From the NCBI RefSeq assembly GCF_024171865.1, contig NZ_JAMTCN010000007.1, positions 124,001-188,000 of the forward strand: 64,000 nucleotides of DNA. The letters run 5' to 3'. The notes under the pieces were generated by a model. That model made no database searches. It worked only from the letters and a program-made list of their open reading frames with translations, and had not been told where the DNA came from. Positions 39,752 to 50,568 of this stretch are shown piece by piece. The DNA is from Prauserella aidingensis (GTDB lineage: Bacteria; Actinomycetota; Actinomycetes; Mycobacteriales; Pseudonocardiaceae). Every line of letters begins with the position of its first letter. The first letter of the stretch is position 1. Both the position numbers and the translations under genes were made by a program.

Positions 39752-41341
39752 GTGTCTGTCAACAAGCACGAGCGCGATGTCGGCGAGCGCGATGTCACTG
39801 CGTCCGGTCGCGCCGGACCGCCGCGGCCCGCGTACACCGAGCCGGTTCCCGTGACGACGCTCGTGGCGCGCTCCGACTCCCGGCTCCTCGCCGACCCGAC
39901 CGCACCGGAAGTGACGGTGACGGGAGCGACGCTGCGGGGGCAGGACGTCCGGCCCGGCGACCTGTTCGCCGCGCTGCCCGGTGCGCGCGTCCACGGCGCG
40001 GATTTCGCCGCTGACGCCATCGCCGCGGGCGCCGCCGCGATCCTCACCGACGAGGCCGGTGCCGAACGTCCCGCGATCGCCGAGACCGAGCTGCCCGTCC
40101 TCGTGCACACCGCGCCGCGCGCGGCCCTCGGCGAGATCGCCGCCTGGATCTACGGCGAACCGTCGCTGACGCTCAACGTCCTCGGCATCACGGGTACCTC
40201 GGGCAAGACCACCACCACGTACCTCGTCGAGGCGGGACTCCGCGCGGCAGGCCACACGACGGGCCTCATCGGCACGGTCGAGACCCGGGTCGCGGGCGAG
40301 CGGCTCGCCAGCGCGTTCACCACCCCGGAGGCGCCGGACCTGCAGGCGCTGTTCGCGCTGATGGTCGAACAGGGCGTGACGCACGTGCCGATGGAGGTCT
40401 CCAGCCACGCGTTGAGCCTCGGCCGGGTGAACGGCACCCGGTTCACCGTCGGCGCGTTCACCAACCTGTCGCAGGACCACCTCGACTTCCACCGCGACAT
40501 GGACGAGTACTTCGCCGCGAAGGCCCTGCTGTTCGACGGCCGGTCGACGAGCGAGGTCGTGGTCGTCGACGCCGACTGGGGTCGCAGGCTCGTCACGCCG
40601 CAGACGATCACGGTCGGCTCCGGCCCGGACGTCGACGCCGCGTGGCGGGCGAGCGACATCGCCGTGACCGCGACGGGCGAGCAGGGCTTCACCCTCCATG
40701 CGCCGGACGGACGCACCGCCCGTGCGAGCATCCCGCTGCCGGGTGAGTTCAACGTCGCCAACGCGACCCTGGCCGCGGCGATCCTCGACACGGCGGGTGT
40801 ACCGCTCGACACGATCGTCACCGGACTGTCGTCCGTCGAGGTGCCGGGCCGGATGGAGCGTGTCGCGCTGGGGCAGCCGTTCGCCGCCGTCGTCGACTAC
40901 GCGCACAAGCCCGCGGCCGTCACGGAGGCGTTGCGGGCGCTGCGGGCGCGCACGCAGGGGCGCATCATCACGGTGCTCGGATGCGGCGGCGATCGCGACA
41001 CCGCGAAGCGCCCCGTCATGGGCGAGGCGGCGGTACGCGGCAGTGAGCTCGTGATCGTCACCGACGACAATCCGCGCAGCGAGGACCCGGCGGCCATCCG
41101 GGCCGAGATGCTGCGGGGCGCCCGGGCCGTGCCCGCGGCCGACGCGGGTGAGATCCGCGAGATCGGCGACCGCAGGGAGGCCATCGTCGCGGCGGTCGCC
41201 GCGGCCGGCCCCGGCGACGTCGTGCTCGTGGCGGGCAAAGGACATGAGAGCGGGCAGAACATCGCGGGCGTGGTGCATCCCTTCGCCGACCGGGATGAAC
41301 TCGCGGCCGCCATCCGCGACGGACTCGAGGTGAGCGTGTGA
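39752..41341 (+). CDS. murE: UDP-MurNAc-L-Ala-D-Glu:meso-diaminopimelate ligase MurE
   Basis: A 529-residue Mur ligase that adds meso-diaminopimelate to the peptidoglycan precursor in the cytoplasm. P-loop GITGTSGKTTTTYL, the carbamoyl-lysine region FTNLSQDHLDFH, and DNPRSEDP, whose DNPR sequence selects meso-DAP over lysine. The first 33 residues (with an ERDV-GERDV duplication) are an extension before VTTLVARSD, where the conserved domain starts; a GTG at that point is an alternative start, but the -10 element favours 39752. First gene of the dcw segment here; GTGA overlap with murF. Confidence 0.94.
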   Translation: MSVNKHERDVGERDVTASGRAGPPRPAYTEPVPVTTLVARSDSRLLADPTAPEVTVTGATLRGQDVRPGDLFAALPGARVHGADFAADAIAAGAAAILTDEAGAERPAIAETELPVLVHTAPRAALGEIAAWIYGEPSLTLNVLGITGTSGKTTTTYLVEAGLRAAGHTTGLIGTVETRVAGERLASAFTTPEAPDLQALFALMVEQGVTHVPMEVSSHALSLGRVNGTRFTVGAFTNLSQDHLDFHRDMDEYFAAKALLFDGRSTSEVVVVDADWGRRLVTPQTITVGSGPDVDAAWRASDIAVTATGEQGFTLHAPDGRTARASIPLPGEFNVANATLAAAILDTAGVPLDTIVTGLSSVEVPGRMERVALGQPFAAVVDYAHKPAAVTEALRALRARTQGRIITVLGCGGDRDTAKRPVMGEAAVRGSELVIVTDDNPRSEDPAAIRAEMLRGARAVPAADAGEIREIGDRREAIVAAVAAAGPGDVVLVAGKGHESGQNIAGVVHPFADRDELAAAIRDGLEVSV

Positions 41342-42810
41342 TCGAGATGAGCATGGCCGAGATCGCCGAGGTGACCGGCGGCCGGCTGCACCGGGCCGAC
41401 GGCACCGAGCGCGTGACGGCGTCGGTCGAATTCGACTCGCGCAAGCTCACCGACGGGGGACTGTTCGTGGCGCTGCCCGGTGAACGGGTCGACGGGCACG
41501 AGTTCGCGGCGAAGGCCGTCGCCGACGGTGCCGCGGGCGTGCTCGCGGGCCGCGAGGTGGACGCGCCGTCGGTCGTCGCACCGCCGGTCGAGGCGGCCCA
41601 CGCGGGCGCGATGGCGCTGGCAGGCGACAGCGACGGGTCCGGTGCCGCGGTGCTCGCCGCGCTCGGCAGGCTCGCGCGGCACGTCGTCACCCGGCTGACC
41701 GAGGGCGGGACGACGGTCGTCGGTGTGACCGGTTCGTCCGGCAAGACCTCCACCAAGGACCTCATCGCCCAGCTGCTCGAACCGCTCGGCCCGACGATCG
41801 CCCCGCCCGGTTCGTTCAACAACGAGCTCGGCCACCCCTGGACCGCGCTGCGGTCGGACGCCTCGACGCGCAACCTCGTGCTGGAGCTGTCGGCGCGCGG
41901 GCCCGGACACATCGCCGAGCTGGCGCGGATCGCGCCCCCGACGATCGGTGCCGTGCTCAACGTGGGCACCGCCCACGTCGGCGAGTTCGGCTCCCGTGAG
42001 GGCATCGCGCAGACGAAGGGGGAGCTGGTCGAGGCGCTGCCGGCCGACGGTGTGGCCGTGCTCAACGCCGACGACCCACTGGTCGCCGCGATGGCTTCCC
42101 GCACCGCGGCGCGGGTCGTGTTCGTCGGCGAGAGCGCCGAGGCGACCGTCCGGGCCGAGGACGTCCGCCTCGACGACCAGGCGCGCGCCTCGTTCCGGCT
42201 CGTCGCCCCGCAGGGCACCGCCGACGTGACGCTGTCCCTGCACGGTGAGCACCACGTCGGCAACGCCCTCACCGCCGCGGCCATCGCCCTCGAACTGGGC
42301 ACGCCCGTCGCCGAGGTGGCCGAGCGGCTCTCGGGTGCCGAGCGCCGGTCGTCGCGTCGCATGGAGGTCACCACCCGCGAGGACGGCGTCACGGTGCTCA
42401 ACGACTCCTACAACGCCAACCCCGAGTCGATGAAGGCGGCGCTCAAGACCCTGGCGTCGATGGCCCGGTCCAGCGGCAGACGATCATGGGCGGTCCTGTC
42501 GGAGATGGGCGAACTGGGTACCGATAGCGTGTCCGCGCACGACGAGATCGGCAGGCTCGCGGTGCGCCTGAACATCAGCAGGCTCGTGGTGGTCGGAGAC
42601 GCGGCCGCCCCGATGCACACCGGTGCCAGCCACGAAGGTTCTTGGGGAGAGGAGTCGGTTCTGGTTCCCGACACCGACGCGGCCGTCGCCCTGCTGCGCG
42701 ACGAACTGCGTTCCGACGACGTGGTCCTGGTCAAGGCCTCCAAGGTCGCCGAGATGTGGCGAGTGGCCGACGCGCTGCTGGCCGGCACCGGGCTGGAGGG
42801 CACCCAGTGA
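41338..42810 (+). CDS. murF: UDP-MurNAc-tripeptide:D-Ala-D-Ala ligase MurF
   Basis: A 490-residue ligase that finishes the cytoplasmic pentapeptide. Motifs: N-terminal [19 protein letters not shown]-loop [36 protein letters not shown], and [20 protein letters not shown] start overlaps murE; its stop overlaps mraY (GTGA). The family length and order are usual; ddl, which supplies D-Ala-D-Ala, is not in the window. Confidence 0.95.
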   Translation: MIEMSMAEIAEVTGGRLHRADGTERVTASVEFDSRKLTDGGLFVALPGERVDGHEFAAKAVADGAAGVLAGREVDAPSVVAPPVEAAHAGAMALAGDSDGSGAAVLAALGRLARHVVTRLTEGGTTVVGVTGSSGKTSTKDLIAQLLEPLGPTIAPPGSFNNELGHPWTALRSDASTRNLVLELSARGPGHIAELARIAPPTIGAVLNVGTAHVGEFGSREGIAQTKGELVEALPADGVAVLNADDPLVAAMASRTAARVVFVGESAEATVRAEDVRLDDQARASFRLVAPQGTADVTLSLHGEHHVGNALTAAAIALELGTPVAEVAERLSGAERRSSRRMEVTTREDGVTVLNDSYNANPESMKAALKTLASMARSSGRRSWAVLSEMGELGTDSVSAHDEIGRLAVRLNISRLVVVGDAAAPMHTGASHEGSWGEESVLVPDTDAAVALLRDELRSDDVVLVKASKVAEMWRVADALLAGTGLEGTQ

Positions 42811-43892
42811 TCAGCATCCTGATCGCGGCCTCGGTGGGGCTGCTGATCTCCATCCTGTTCACCCCCTACCTCATCCGGGCGTTCTCGAAGCAGGGCTTCG
42901 GGCAGGAGATCCGGGAGGAGGGTCCGGAGGGACATCGGTCGAAACGCGGCACGCCCACGATGGGCGGCGTGGCGATCATCGTCGCGATGGTCGTCGCCTA
43001 CTTCGTGGCGCACCTGGTCGACCTGATCCGCGATTCGTCGAACTCCGGGCCGACGGCGTCCGGTCTGCTCGTGCTCTTCCTGTCCGTCGGACTCGGCCTG
43101 GTCGGCTTCCTCGACGACTTCATCAAGATCCGCAAACAGCGCAACCTCGGCCTGAACAAGACGGCCAAGCTGGTCGGCCAGCTGCTCGTGGCGGTTGTGT
43201 TCGGCATCCTCGCGCTGCAGTTCGTCAACGACAACGGCCTGGCCCCTGCCTCGCAGCACCTGTCGTACGTGCGGGACCTGTCGCTGATTTTCTTCCCGGT
43301 CCCCGTGTTCATCCTGTTCTGTTACCTGCTGATCTCGGCGTGGTCGAACGCGGTGAACTTCACCGACGGGCTCGACGGCCTCGCAGGTGGCGCCGGGGCG
43401 ATGGTGCTGGTCACGTACGTGGTGATCGCGTTCTGGCAGGCCCGGCTCAGCTGTGTCGAGACGCCGCAGGCCGCGTGCTACGACGTCCGGGACCCGCTCG
43501 ACCTCGCCGTGGTGGCCGCGGCCGCAGCGGGCGGCTGCGTCGGCTTCCTGTGGTGGAACGCCGCACCCGCGAAGATCTTCATGGGCGACACCGGATCGCT
43601 CGCACTCGGTGGTCTCATCGCGGGCCTGTCGATGACGACGCGCACCGAGCTGCTCGCCATCGTCATCGGCGGGCTGTTCGTCGTCGAGATGGTGTCGGTC
43701 GTGCTGCAGATCGCCGTCTTCCGCACCACGCGCAAGCGGCTGTTCCGCATGGCACCGTTCCATCACCACTTCGAGCTCTCGGGCTGGGCCGAGACGACGG
43801 TGATCATCAGGTTCTGGCTGCTCGCGGCCGTGTGCTGCATGTTCGGTCTGGGCCTGTTCTACAGCGAACAGCTCGGGCTCGGCGGAGGCTGA
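42807..43892 (+). CDS. mraY: Phospho-MurNAc-pentapeptide translocase MraY
   Basis: A 361-residue polytopic membrane enzyme that forms lipid I from UDP-MurNAc-pentapeptide and undecaprenyl phosphate. Signatures: [11 protein letters not shown], the catalytic Asp pair in [39 protein letters not shown], and [14 protein letters not shown]. About ten membrane helices. GTG start overlaps the murF stop. Confidence 0.96.
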   Translation: MISILIAASVGLLISILFTPYLIRAFSKQGFGQEIREEGPEGHRSKRGTPTMGGVAIIVAMVVAYFVAHLVDLIRDSSNSGPTASGLLVLFLSVGLGLVGFLDDFIKIRKQRNLGLNKTAKLVGQLLVAVVFGILALQFVNDNGLAPASQHLSYVRDLSLIFFPVPVFILFCYLLISAWSNAVNFTDGLDGLAGGAGAMVLVTYVVIAFWQARLSCVETPQAACYDVRDPLDLAVVAAAAAGGCVGFLWWNAAPAKIFMGDTGSLALGGLIAGLSMTTRTELLAIVIGGLFVVEMVSVVLQIAVFRTTRKRLFRMAPFHHHFELSGWAETTVIIRFWLLAAVCCMFGLGLFYSEQLGLGGG

Positions 43893-43895
43893 TCG

Positions 43896-45293
43896 GTGAG
43901 ACTGGCGGGAACGAAGGTGCTGGTCGCCGGCGCCGGGGTGACCGGCCGGTCGGCGACCCAGGCATTGACCGAACTCGGCGCCGACGTGACCGTGACGGAC
44001 GGGAACGCCCGGCGACTCGCCGAGCTCGACGGACTCGGTGCCGCGCTCGAACCCGGGCTCGACACGCCGCCGGACGGCACCGAACTGGTCGTGACCAGCC
44101 CCGGGTGGCGGCCGACCGCGCCGCTGCTGGTGGCCGCGGCCGAGGCCGGCATCGAGGTGATCGGTGACGTCGAGCTGGCCTGGCGACTCGGGCAGCAGCG
44201 TGAGCGCCCGCCCGTGTGGCTCGTCGTGACCGGCACCAACGGCAAGACCACCACCGTCGGCATGCTCGAATCGATGCTGCGCGCAGCCGGGGTGGACGCC
44301 GTGGCCTGCGGCAACGTCGGTTTCGCCGTGCTCGACGCCGTCCGGGCCGGTCATGACGTGCTCGCCGTCGAGCTGTCGAGCTTCCAGCTGCACTGGTCGT
44401 CGACACTCGCGCCGCGCGCGTCCGTCGTGCTCAACGTCGCCGAGGACCACCTCGACTGGCACGGTGGTCTCGACGCCTACGCCGCAGCGAAGGGCACCGT
44501 CCACGCCCGGTCGGCGACGGTGGTGCACAACGTGGGGGAGGCGTGGTCGCAGCGCCTCGCCGACGAGTACGCGCCCGACGGGGCGCGCCGTGTCGGGTTC
44601 CGCCTCGACACGCCGCGGCCCGGCGAGCTCGGCATCGTCGAGGACCTGCTGGTCGACCGGGCCTACGTCGGTGACCCCGTCCAGGGGGCCGAGGAACTCG
44701 CCACGCTCGCCGACGTCCGACCCCTCGGCCCCCACAACGTCGCCAACGCCCTCGCCGCCGCCGCGCTGGCGCGCGCCCACGGGGTGCCGTCCGCCGCCGT
44801 CGCCCAGGGCCTGCGCACCTTCACCCCCGGTGCGCACCGCGCCGTCGTCGCGGGTGAGGTCGAGGGCGTGCGCTACGTCAACGACTCGAAGGCCACCAAC
44901 CCGCACGCCGCCACCGGCTCCCTGCTCGCTCAGGAGGGTGTCGTCTGGATCGCGGGCGGGCAGCTCAAGGGTGCGTCCGTCGAGGAGCTCGTCGACGGGG
45001 TCGCGGCGCGGTTGCGCGGTGCGGTCCTGCTCGGGGTCGACGCGGACGTGATCGGCGCCGCTCTCGCGCGACACGCGCCGGATGTTCCCGTCACACGCGT
45101 CGATCCGGGTGACCATGAGCCCATGACATCGGCGGTGAACGCGGCTCACGCGCTCGCGAAGGCGGGCGACACGGTCGTGCTGGCACCCGCCGCGGCGTCG
45201 CTGGACATGTTCCGCGACTACGCGGCGAGGGGCGACGCGTTCACGGCGGCCGTGGCCGCGCTGGGACGGGAACGCCTCGGTGACGGCGGTTGA
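43896..45293 (+). CDS. murD: UDP-MurNAc-L-alanine:D-glutamate ligase MurD
   Basis: A 465-residue ligase that adds D-glutamate. N-terminal Rossmann region VLVAGAGVTGRSATQAL, P-loop VTGTNGKTTTVGML, ELSSFQLHW, VLNVAEDHLDWHG, and YVNDSKATNPHAA with the conserved NDSKATN. GTG start 3 nt after mraY; its last 14 nt overlap ftsW, which implies coupling of translation. Confidence 0.95.
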   Translation: MRLAGTKVLVAGAGVTGRSATQALTELGADVTVTDGNARRLAELDGLGAALEPGLDTPPDGTELVVTSPGWRPTAPLLVAAAEAGIEVIGDVELAWRLGQQRERPPVWLVVTGTNGKTTTVGMLESMLRAAGVDAVACGNVGFAVLDAVRAGHDVLAVELSSFQLHWSSTLAPRASVVLNVAEDHLDWHGGLDAYAAAKGTVHARSATVVHNVGEAWSQRLADEYAPDGARRVGFRLDTPRPGELGIVEDLLVDRAYVGDPVQGAEELATLADVRPLGPHNVANALAAAALARAHGVPSAAVAQGLRTFTPGAHRAVVAGEVEGVRYVNDSKATNPHAATGSLLAQEGVVWIAGGQLKGASVEELVDGVAARLRGAVLLGVDADVIGAALARHAPDVPVTRVDPGDHEPMTSAVNAAHALAKAGDTVVLAPAAASLDMFRDYAARGDAFTAAVAALGRERLGDGG

Positions 45294-46842
45294 CGAGAGC
45301 CGGTCCGGTTCGTCCGGATCCGCCCGCCGCGGCGAAGGCCGGAACCGGAGGAAACGTACCGAACGTGGCTTCGCGGCGGTGCGCACCGCGCTGACCGCGT
45401 GGCTGTCGCGTCCGCTGGCCGACTTCCACCTGATCCTCGCCATCTGCGGGCTGCTCGTGGTGCTCGGCAGCGTGATGGTGCTGTCGGCGTCGTCGGTGTC
45501 GTCCTACGACCCGGGCAACGCGGGCAGCGTGTACGCGCTGTTCCAGCGGCACCTGGTGTTCGTGGCCATCGGCGCGGTCGTGTTCTGGCTGGGTGTGCGT
45601 ATCCCGTTGCCACGGATCCGCACGCTCTCGCCCGCCGCGATGGTCGTCGCGCTGGGCCTGCTGGCGCTCGTGCTCACCCCGTTGGGCACCGAGCAGAACG
45701 GGTCGCAGGGCTGGTTCGTCGTCGGCCCGCTCTCACTGCAACCGGTGGAACTGGGCAAGATCGTGCTCGCCCTGTGGGGCGCGCACATCCTCGTGACCAA
45801 GTACCAGGTGCTGCACCAGTGGCGGCACCTGCTGGTTCCGGTCGTGCCCGGCGCGCTGCTGATGTGTGCCCTCGTCATGGCCCAGCCGGACCTCGGCGGC
45901 ACGGTGCCGCTGGGCATCGTGCTCATCGCGTTGCTGTGGTTCGCGGGCGCACCGAAGCGGCTGTTCGGCATCGTGCTGGCCGCCGGCGTGGCGGGCGCCG
46001 TGGTGCTGGCACTGATCGCCGACTACCGGCTCGACCGCGTCATGACGTTCCTCAACCCCGGCGCGGACCCGCTCGGCAAGGGCATGCAGGCCAACCAGGC
46101 GCTGTACGCCCTGGCCGACGGCGGGCTGTTCGGCAAGGGGCTCGGGCAGGGTCAGTCGAAGTGGATGTACCTGCCGAACGTGCAGCACGACTTCATCTTC
46201 GCCCTCATCGGCGAGGAGCTCGGGTTCATCGGCTGCATCGTCGTGATCGGGCTGTTCGGCCTGCTGACCTTCGTCGGCCTGCGCATCGCGTTGCGTAACC
46301 TGGACCCGTGGATCCGGATCGTCGCCGGGACGCTGACGGTGTCGATCGTGTCGCAGGCGGCCATCAACATCGGCTACGTCGTCGGCCTGCTGCCCGTCAC
46401 GGGTGTGACGCTGCCGATGATCTCCTACGGCGGAACGTCGCTGCTGGTGACGATGCTGCTGTTCGGCCTGCTCGCCAACTGCGCGCGGCACGAACCGGAG
46501 GCCGTGGCGGCGTTGCGCACCCAGGGTCCGGGTAAGTTCGGACGTCTGATGAGGTTGCCCGCGCCGGAGCCGTACCGGCCGCCCGCCACCCGGCGTGGCG
46601 GAACCCGGAGTGGTGGCCGTGGTCAGGGTGGTGGCCGTTCGTCGGGCGCCAAGGCGGGCAGACCCGCCACCCGCGGTGCCCGCTCGGCGTCGGCGCCCGA
46701 CCGTCGGAGTGCAGCACCCCGCAGTGCGACGCCGGAGTACGGTCGCCGCACCCGGGGTGAGCCCGGACGCGGCGGGCCGCGCAGGGCGCAACCGGACCGC
46801 TCCACGGGAACCAGTCGATCGACACGGAGAGGACGCAGGTGA
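45280..46842 (+). CDS. ftsW: Septal peptidoglycan polymerase FtsW (SEDS family)
   Basis: A 520-residue SEDS glycosyltransferase with about ten membrane helices. Cytoplasmic N-tail of about 50 residues; SEDS signatures [33 protein letters not shown] with the catalytic Asp, [22 protein letters not shown], and [17 protein letters not shown]. The C-terminal 110 residues are an Arg/Gly/Ser/Pro-rich cytoplasmic tail that could bind FtsZ, as reported for mycobacterial FtsW. Location in the dcw cluster separates it from RodA. The cognate FtsI is not in this window. Confidence 0.94.
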   Translation: MTAVDESRSGSSGSARRGEGRNRRKRTERGFAAVRTALTAWLSRPLADFHLILAICGLLVVLGSVMVLSASSVSSYDPGNAGSVYALFQRHLVFVAIGAVVFWLGVRIPLPRIRTLSPAAMVVALGLLALVLTPLGTEQNGSQGWFVVGPLSLQPVELGKIVLALWGAHILVTKYQVLHQWRHLLVPVVPGALLMCALVMAQPDLGGTVPLGIVLIALLWFAGAPKRLFGIVLAAGVAGAVVLALIADYRLDRVMTFLNPGADPLGKGMQANQALYALADGGLFGKGLGQGQSKWMYLPNVQHDFIFALIGEELGFIGCIVVIGLFGLLTFVGLRIALRNLDPWIRIVAGTLTVSIVSQAAINIGYVVGLLPVTGVTLPMISYGGTSLLVTMLLFGLLANCARHEPEAVAALRTQGPGKFGRLMRLPAPEPYRPPATRRGGTRSGGRGQGGGRSSGAKAGRPATRGARSASAPDRRSAAPRSATPEYGRRTRGEPGRGGPRRAQPDRSTGTSRSTRRGRR

Positions 46843-47975
46843 GCCAGCCTGACACCGGTGGGCAGAAGACGCCGGCACGCACCGCACCGACGGTCGTGGT
46901 CGCAGGGGGCGGCACGGCCGGGCACATCGAACCCGCGCTCGCGCTGGCCGACGCGGTCACCCGGCTCCGGCCCGACGCCACGGTCGTCGCGCTCGGCACC
47001 GAGCGCGGCCTGGAGACCACGCTGGTGCCGGATCGCGGCTACCGGCTCGAGCTGATCCCGCCGGTGCCGATGCCACGCAAACCCACGAAGGAGCTGCTGC
47101 GGCTCCCGCTGAAGGTCCGGGACGCGGTCACGCGCACGCGGGCGGTGTTCGACCGCGTCGGCGCGGACGTCGTCGTCGGCTTCGGGGGGTACGTCGCGTT
47201 GCCCGCCTACCTGGCCGCCCGTGGCCGGACGCCGATCGTGGTGCACGAGGCCAACAAGCACCCGGGGCTGGCCAACAAGGTCGGCGCCCGGTTCGCCGCG
47301 AAGGTCGCCGCCGCCGTCCCCGGCACTCCGCTGCCGGGCGCCGAGGTCGTCGGCATCCCGCTGCGGCACTCGATCACCTCGCTGGACCGGGCCGCGCTGC
47401 GTGCCGAGGCCCGTGCCCACTTCGGGCTGGACCCCGAGGCGCCGACCGTGCTCGCCTTCGGCGGGTCGCAGGGGGCCCGGTCGATCAACGAGGCCGTCTC
47501 CGGCGCCGCGCAGACGTTCGCCGAGGCGGGGGTGGGTGTGCTGCACGCCCACGGGCCCAAGAACTCCGTCGCGGTGCGCGAGTTCCCCGGCGCTCCGCCG
47601 TACGTGCCGGTGCCGTACCTCGAGCGGATGGACCTCGCCTACGCGGCGGCCGATCTGGTGCTGTGCCGTTCCGGCGCGATGACGGTCGCCGAGGTGTCCG
47701 CCGTCGGGCTGCCCGCGGTGTTCGTCCCGCTGCCGCACGGCAACGGCGAACAGGCGCTCAACGCCGAGCCCGCGGTGAACGCGGGAGCCGGGCTGCTGGT
47801 CGAGGACGAGGCACTCACGCCGCAGGCGATCGCCGAGCGGGTGGTCCCGCTGGTGACCGACTCGGAGCGGCTCGCGAAGATGAGCGCGGCCGCGGTCGGA
47901 CTGGGTCACGGCGCGGCCGACGAAACACTGGCGCGGATGGTCTTGGAGGCCGGCGGACATGGCGATGGCAGCTGA
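46839..47975 (+). CDS. murG: Undecaprenyl-PP-MurNAc-pentapeptide GlcNAc transferase MurG
   Basis: A 378-residue GT28 enzyme that converts lipid I into lipid II at the inner face of the membrane. N-terminal [48 protein letters not shown], and the donor site [13 protein letters not shown] and [18 protein letters not shown] with [14 protein letters not shown] overlap with ftsW, 17-nt overlap with murC. Confidence 0.95.
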   Translation: MSQPDTGGQKTPARTAPTVVVAGGGTAGHIEPALALADAVTRLRPDATVVALGTERGLETTLVPDRGYRLELIPPVPMPRKPTKELLRLPLKVRDAVTRTRAVFDRVGADVVVGFGGYVALPAYLAARGRTPIVVHEANKHPGLANKVGARFAAKVAAAVPGTPLPGAEVVGIPLRHSITSLDRAALRAEARAHFGLDPEAPTVLAFGGSQGARSINEAVSGAAQTFAEAGVGVLHAHGPKNSVAVREFPGAPPYVPVPYLERMDLAYAAADLVLCRSGAMTVAEVSAVGLPAVFVPLPHGNGEQALNAEPAVNAGAGLLVEDEALTPQAIAERVVPLVTDSERLAKMSAAAVGLGHGAADETLARMVLEAGGHGDGS

Positions 47976-49413
47976 CACACCCGAGGAGCGCGGCGCGGCC
48001 GCCGTCGCGGCGCGGCCGCCCGAGCTCCTCCGGCGGGCGCACCTGATCGGTATCGGCGGTGCCGGCATGAGCGGTATCGCTCGGATCCTGCTGGCGCGCG
48101 GTGCCGAGGTCTCCGGCTCGGACGCGAAGGAGTCGCGTGCCTTCCTGACGTTGCGCGCGCAGGGGGCGCAGATCGCCGTCGGGCAGGCCGCCGAGAACCT
48201 CGACCTCGCCGGGGGCGAGCCGACGGCGGTGATCGTCTCGACGGCGATCCGGGACGACAACCCCGAGCTCGCGGAGGCACGGACCCGCGGCATCCCGGTG
48301 CTGCACCGTGCGGAGGCGCTCGCGGCGTTGATGGAGGGGCACCGGGTGGCCTGTATCGCGGGCACCCACGGCAAGACGTCGACGACGTCGATGCTCACGG
48401 TCGCGTTGCAGCACTGCAGGCTCGACCCGTCGTTCGCGATCGGCGGCGACCTCAACGAGTCCGGCGCCAACGCCCACCACGGCGAGGGCGGCGTGTTCGT
48501 CGCGGAGGCCGACGAGAGCGACGGCTCGTTCCTGAGCTACACACCCGACGTCGCGGTCGTGACGAACGTCGAACCCGATCACCTCGACCACCACGGCACC
48601 GTCGACGCCTACATCGCGGTGTTCACCGAGTTCCTCGGGAGGATCGCGCCCGGCGGTGCGCTCGTGGTGTGCTCCGACGACGAGGCCGCCGCCGAACTGG
48701 CGTGCCGGGCCGAGGCCGCGGGCGTACGTGTGCTGCGGTACGGGCGCTCGGCGACCGGCGAGCACGACGCCAGGGTCGTAGCCTACGAGCCCGCCGACGA
48801 GGGCGGCACGGTGCGGTTGGCGCTCGGTGGCGAGGAGCTCGAGGTGCGGGTGACCGTGCCGGGCGAGCACATGGCGTTCAACGCCGTCGCCGCGCTGCTG
48901 GCGGGTCTGGAACTGGGTGCCCCGGTCGACGGGATGCTCGCCGGACTCGCCGTGTTCGGAGGCGTGCGCAGGCGGTTCGAGTTCAAGGGTCGTGCCGCCG
49001 ACGTGCGGGTGTACGACGACTACGCGCACCATCCGACCGAGGTCGACGCGCAGTTGCGTGCGGTGCGGCACGCCGCGGGCACCGGCCGCGTGGTGGTCGT
49101 GTTCCAGCCGCACCTGTATTCCCGCACCGAGGCGTTCGCGAGCGAGTTCGCCGAGGCCCTCGGCCTGGCCGACGAGGTGATCCTGCTCGACGTCTACGGC
49201 GCGCGGGAGGAACCGAAACCGGGTGTGAGCGGGGAACTCGTCGCCGAGCGGATCACGGGCGCCGCGGTGCACTACGAGCCTGCGTTCGACCGCGCCACCG
49301 CGCTCGCGGCCGACCTCGTCAAGCCGGGCGATCTGCTCGTGACGATGGGTGCGGGCGACGTGACGCAGCTCGGGCCGGAGATCCTCGCCGAGCTCGACCG
49401 TCGCGGAGTCTGA
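47959..49413 (+). CDS. murC: UDP-MurNAc:L-alanine ligase MurC
   Basis: A 484-residue ligase for the first amino acid of the stem peptide. Motifs [18 protein letters not shown]-loop [39 protein letters not shown], and [11 protein letters not shown]. The ATG (followed by GCGATG, so a second ATG two codons on is possible) has GGAGG upstream and lies inside the murG 3' end. Confidence 0.95.
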   Translation: MAMAADTPEERGAAAVAARPPELLRRAHLIGIGGAGMSGIARILLARGAEVSGSDAKESRAFLTLRAQGAQIAVGQAAENLDLAGGEPTAVIVSTAIRDDNPELAEARTRGIPVLHRAEALAALMEGHRVACIAGTHGKTSTTSMLTVALQHCRLDPSFAIGGDLNESGANAHHGEGGVFVAEADESDGSFLSYTPDVAVVTNVEPDHLDHHGTVDAYIAVFTEFLGRIAPGGALVVCSDDEAAAELACRAEAAGVRVLRYGRSATGEHDARVVAYEPADEGGTVRLALGGEELEVRVTVPGEHMAFNAVAALLAGLELGAPVDGMLAGLAVFGGVRRRFEFKGRAADVRVYDDYAHHPTEVDAQLRAVRHAAGTGRVVVVFQPHLYSRTEAFASEFAEALGLADEVILLDVYGAREEPKPGVSGELVAERITGAAVHYEPAFDRATALAADLVKPGDLLVTMGAGDVTQLGPEILAELDRRGV

Positions 49414-49432
49414 GGCGGCGAGCGGACACGAC

Positions 49433-50242
49433 ATGACCGGCACGAGCCGACGCGGCAGGCGCGGGGACGAGGACGGCCCCGCGCGGCAGGCCCGCACGGC
49501 GCGGCGGCGCGGCGGCCGCGCCGGAGGCGGCACGGGCCGCTCCACGCGCCCCGCGGACACCGGTGTCGTGTCGCGCGCCCGCGCGCTGCGGCGACGGTGG
49601 GTCGCGGTGCTGAGCGTGCTGACCGTCCTCGGCCTGGCCTACGTGGTGCTGTTCACGTCGCTGCTCGGCGTGCGTTCGGTCGAGGTGACGGGCAATCGTG
49701 ACGTCGGTGCGGACCGCGTGCGCGAGGTGGCCGAGGTACCCCTGCAGCGTGCGATGCTCCGCGTCGACACCGACGCGATCGCTGAGCGGGTCGCCGAGAT
49801 CCCCGGTGTCGCGACGGTCGACGTCTCGCGGTCGTGGCCCTCGACCATCGAGATCGCGGTCACCGAGCGCACGCCTGCCGGCGTGTACGACACCGGTTCG
49901 ACGCTGTACCTCGTCGACACCGGCGGGGTGGTGTACAAGGAGATTTCCCGGCGCCCGCAGGGACTTCCGGAGTTCCGATTGTCCGAAGTGGGCGCACGCA
50001 ATCCCGAGACGCGCGCGGTGGTGTCGGTGCGGAAGGCGCTGCCACGGCAACTCCGGGACAAGGTCACCGAGTGGCGCGCGGACTCGCCGGGCAGCGTGGA
50101 GTTCACGCTCCGCAGCGGCAAGACGGTGCGGTGGGGCGACGCGTCGGACAGCGACCGCAAGGCGAAGGTGCTGGGGGCGCTGATGACGCGGAAGGGCAAG
50201 GTCTACGACGTGTCGAGTCCGGAACTGCCGACCGTGTCCTGA
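49433..50242 (+). CDS. ftsQ: Cell division protein FtsQ/DivIB
   Basis: A 269-residue bitopic protein. Basic, Gly/Arg-rich cytoplasmic tail (1-55), one membrane helix (about 57-76), then the POTRA domain LLGVRSVEVTGNRDVGADRVREVAEVP and a beta domain with RSWPSTIEIAVTERTPAGVY. It links FtsZ-ring assembly to the septal synthase. Followed by a hairpin region before ftsZ, which seems to have its own promoter. Confidence 0.92.
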   Translation: MTGTSRRGRRGDEDGPARQARTARRRGGRAGGGTGRSTRPADTGVVSRARALRRRWVAVLSVLTVLGLAYVVLFTSLLGVRSVEVTGNRDVGADRVREVAEVPLQRAMLRVDTDAIAERVAEIPGVATVDVSRSWPSTIEIAVTERTPAGVYDTGSTLYLVDTGGVVYKEISRRPQGLPEFRLSEVGARNPETRAVVSVRKALPRQLRDKVTEWRADSPGSVEFTLRSGKTVRWGDASDSDRKAKVLGALMTRKGKVYDVSSPELPTVS

Positions 50243-50260
50243 CCCCGCGCCTCGGGATGC

Positions 50261-50296
50261 GGCCGCGGGCCCGCGGCCGGGCCGCGGCCGGTTTTC
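50261..50296 (+). terminator. Overlapping GC hairpins and T4 between ftsQ and ftsZ
   Basis: GGCCGCGGGCCCGCGGCC (50261-50278) is a perfect 18-bp palindrome and overlaps a second CCGCGGCC/GGCCGCGG pair; TTTT follows at 50292-50295. It may stop or attenuate transcription from the mur operon into ftsZ. Confidence 0.45.
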
Positions 50297-50462
50297 CGTT
50301 GTGCGGCAACGGGCTCGCCGCTCGGCAAGGCCGGACGCGAGGCACCGGCGGCCCGCGGTGGCGGAGATAACCACCGACGTGGTGCAAACATCGGGCGACA
50401 CGCGGCGTGGCGCCTGGATTCGGGCGCGCGCGATGCCTACCGTCCTACCGCAACGTTGGTAG

Positions 50463-50499
50463 TTGACATAAGTCTGACCCTCAACTTGAGGTTGAGGGT
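50463..50499 (+). promoter_or_regulatory. ftsZ upstream element: TTGACA and a 9-bp inverted repeat
   Basis: TTGACA (50463-50468) is followed 8 nt later by ACCCTCAAC (50477-50485), loop TTGAG, GTTGAGGGT (50491-50499). The dyad sits where the spacer and -10 would be; no clear -10 hexamer is seen, so factor-dependent transcription or an operator is possible. This is the only notable content of the 326-nt ftsQ-ftsZ gap besides the hairpins. Confidence 0.5.
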
Positions 50500-50568
50500 T
50501 GCCGGGAGTTCGAGGTCGACATCCAGCGCGAGCCAGGGACAAGCACCACGATCAGGAAGGCGAACCCG

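Noticed and set aside
42408-45443. A 1011-residue open frame on the minus strand
   Set aside because: Antisense to murF-mraY-murD, which have full family signatures; no start signal or domain.
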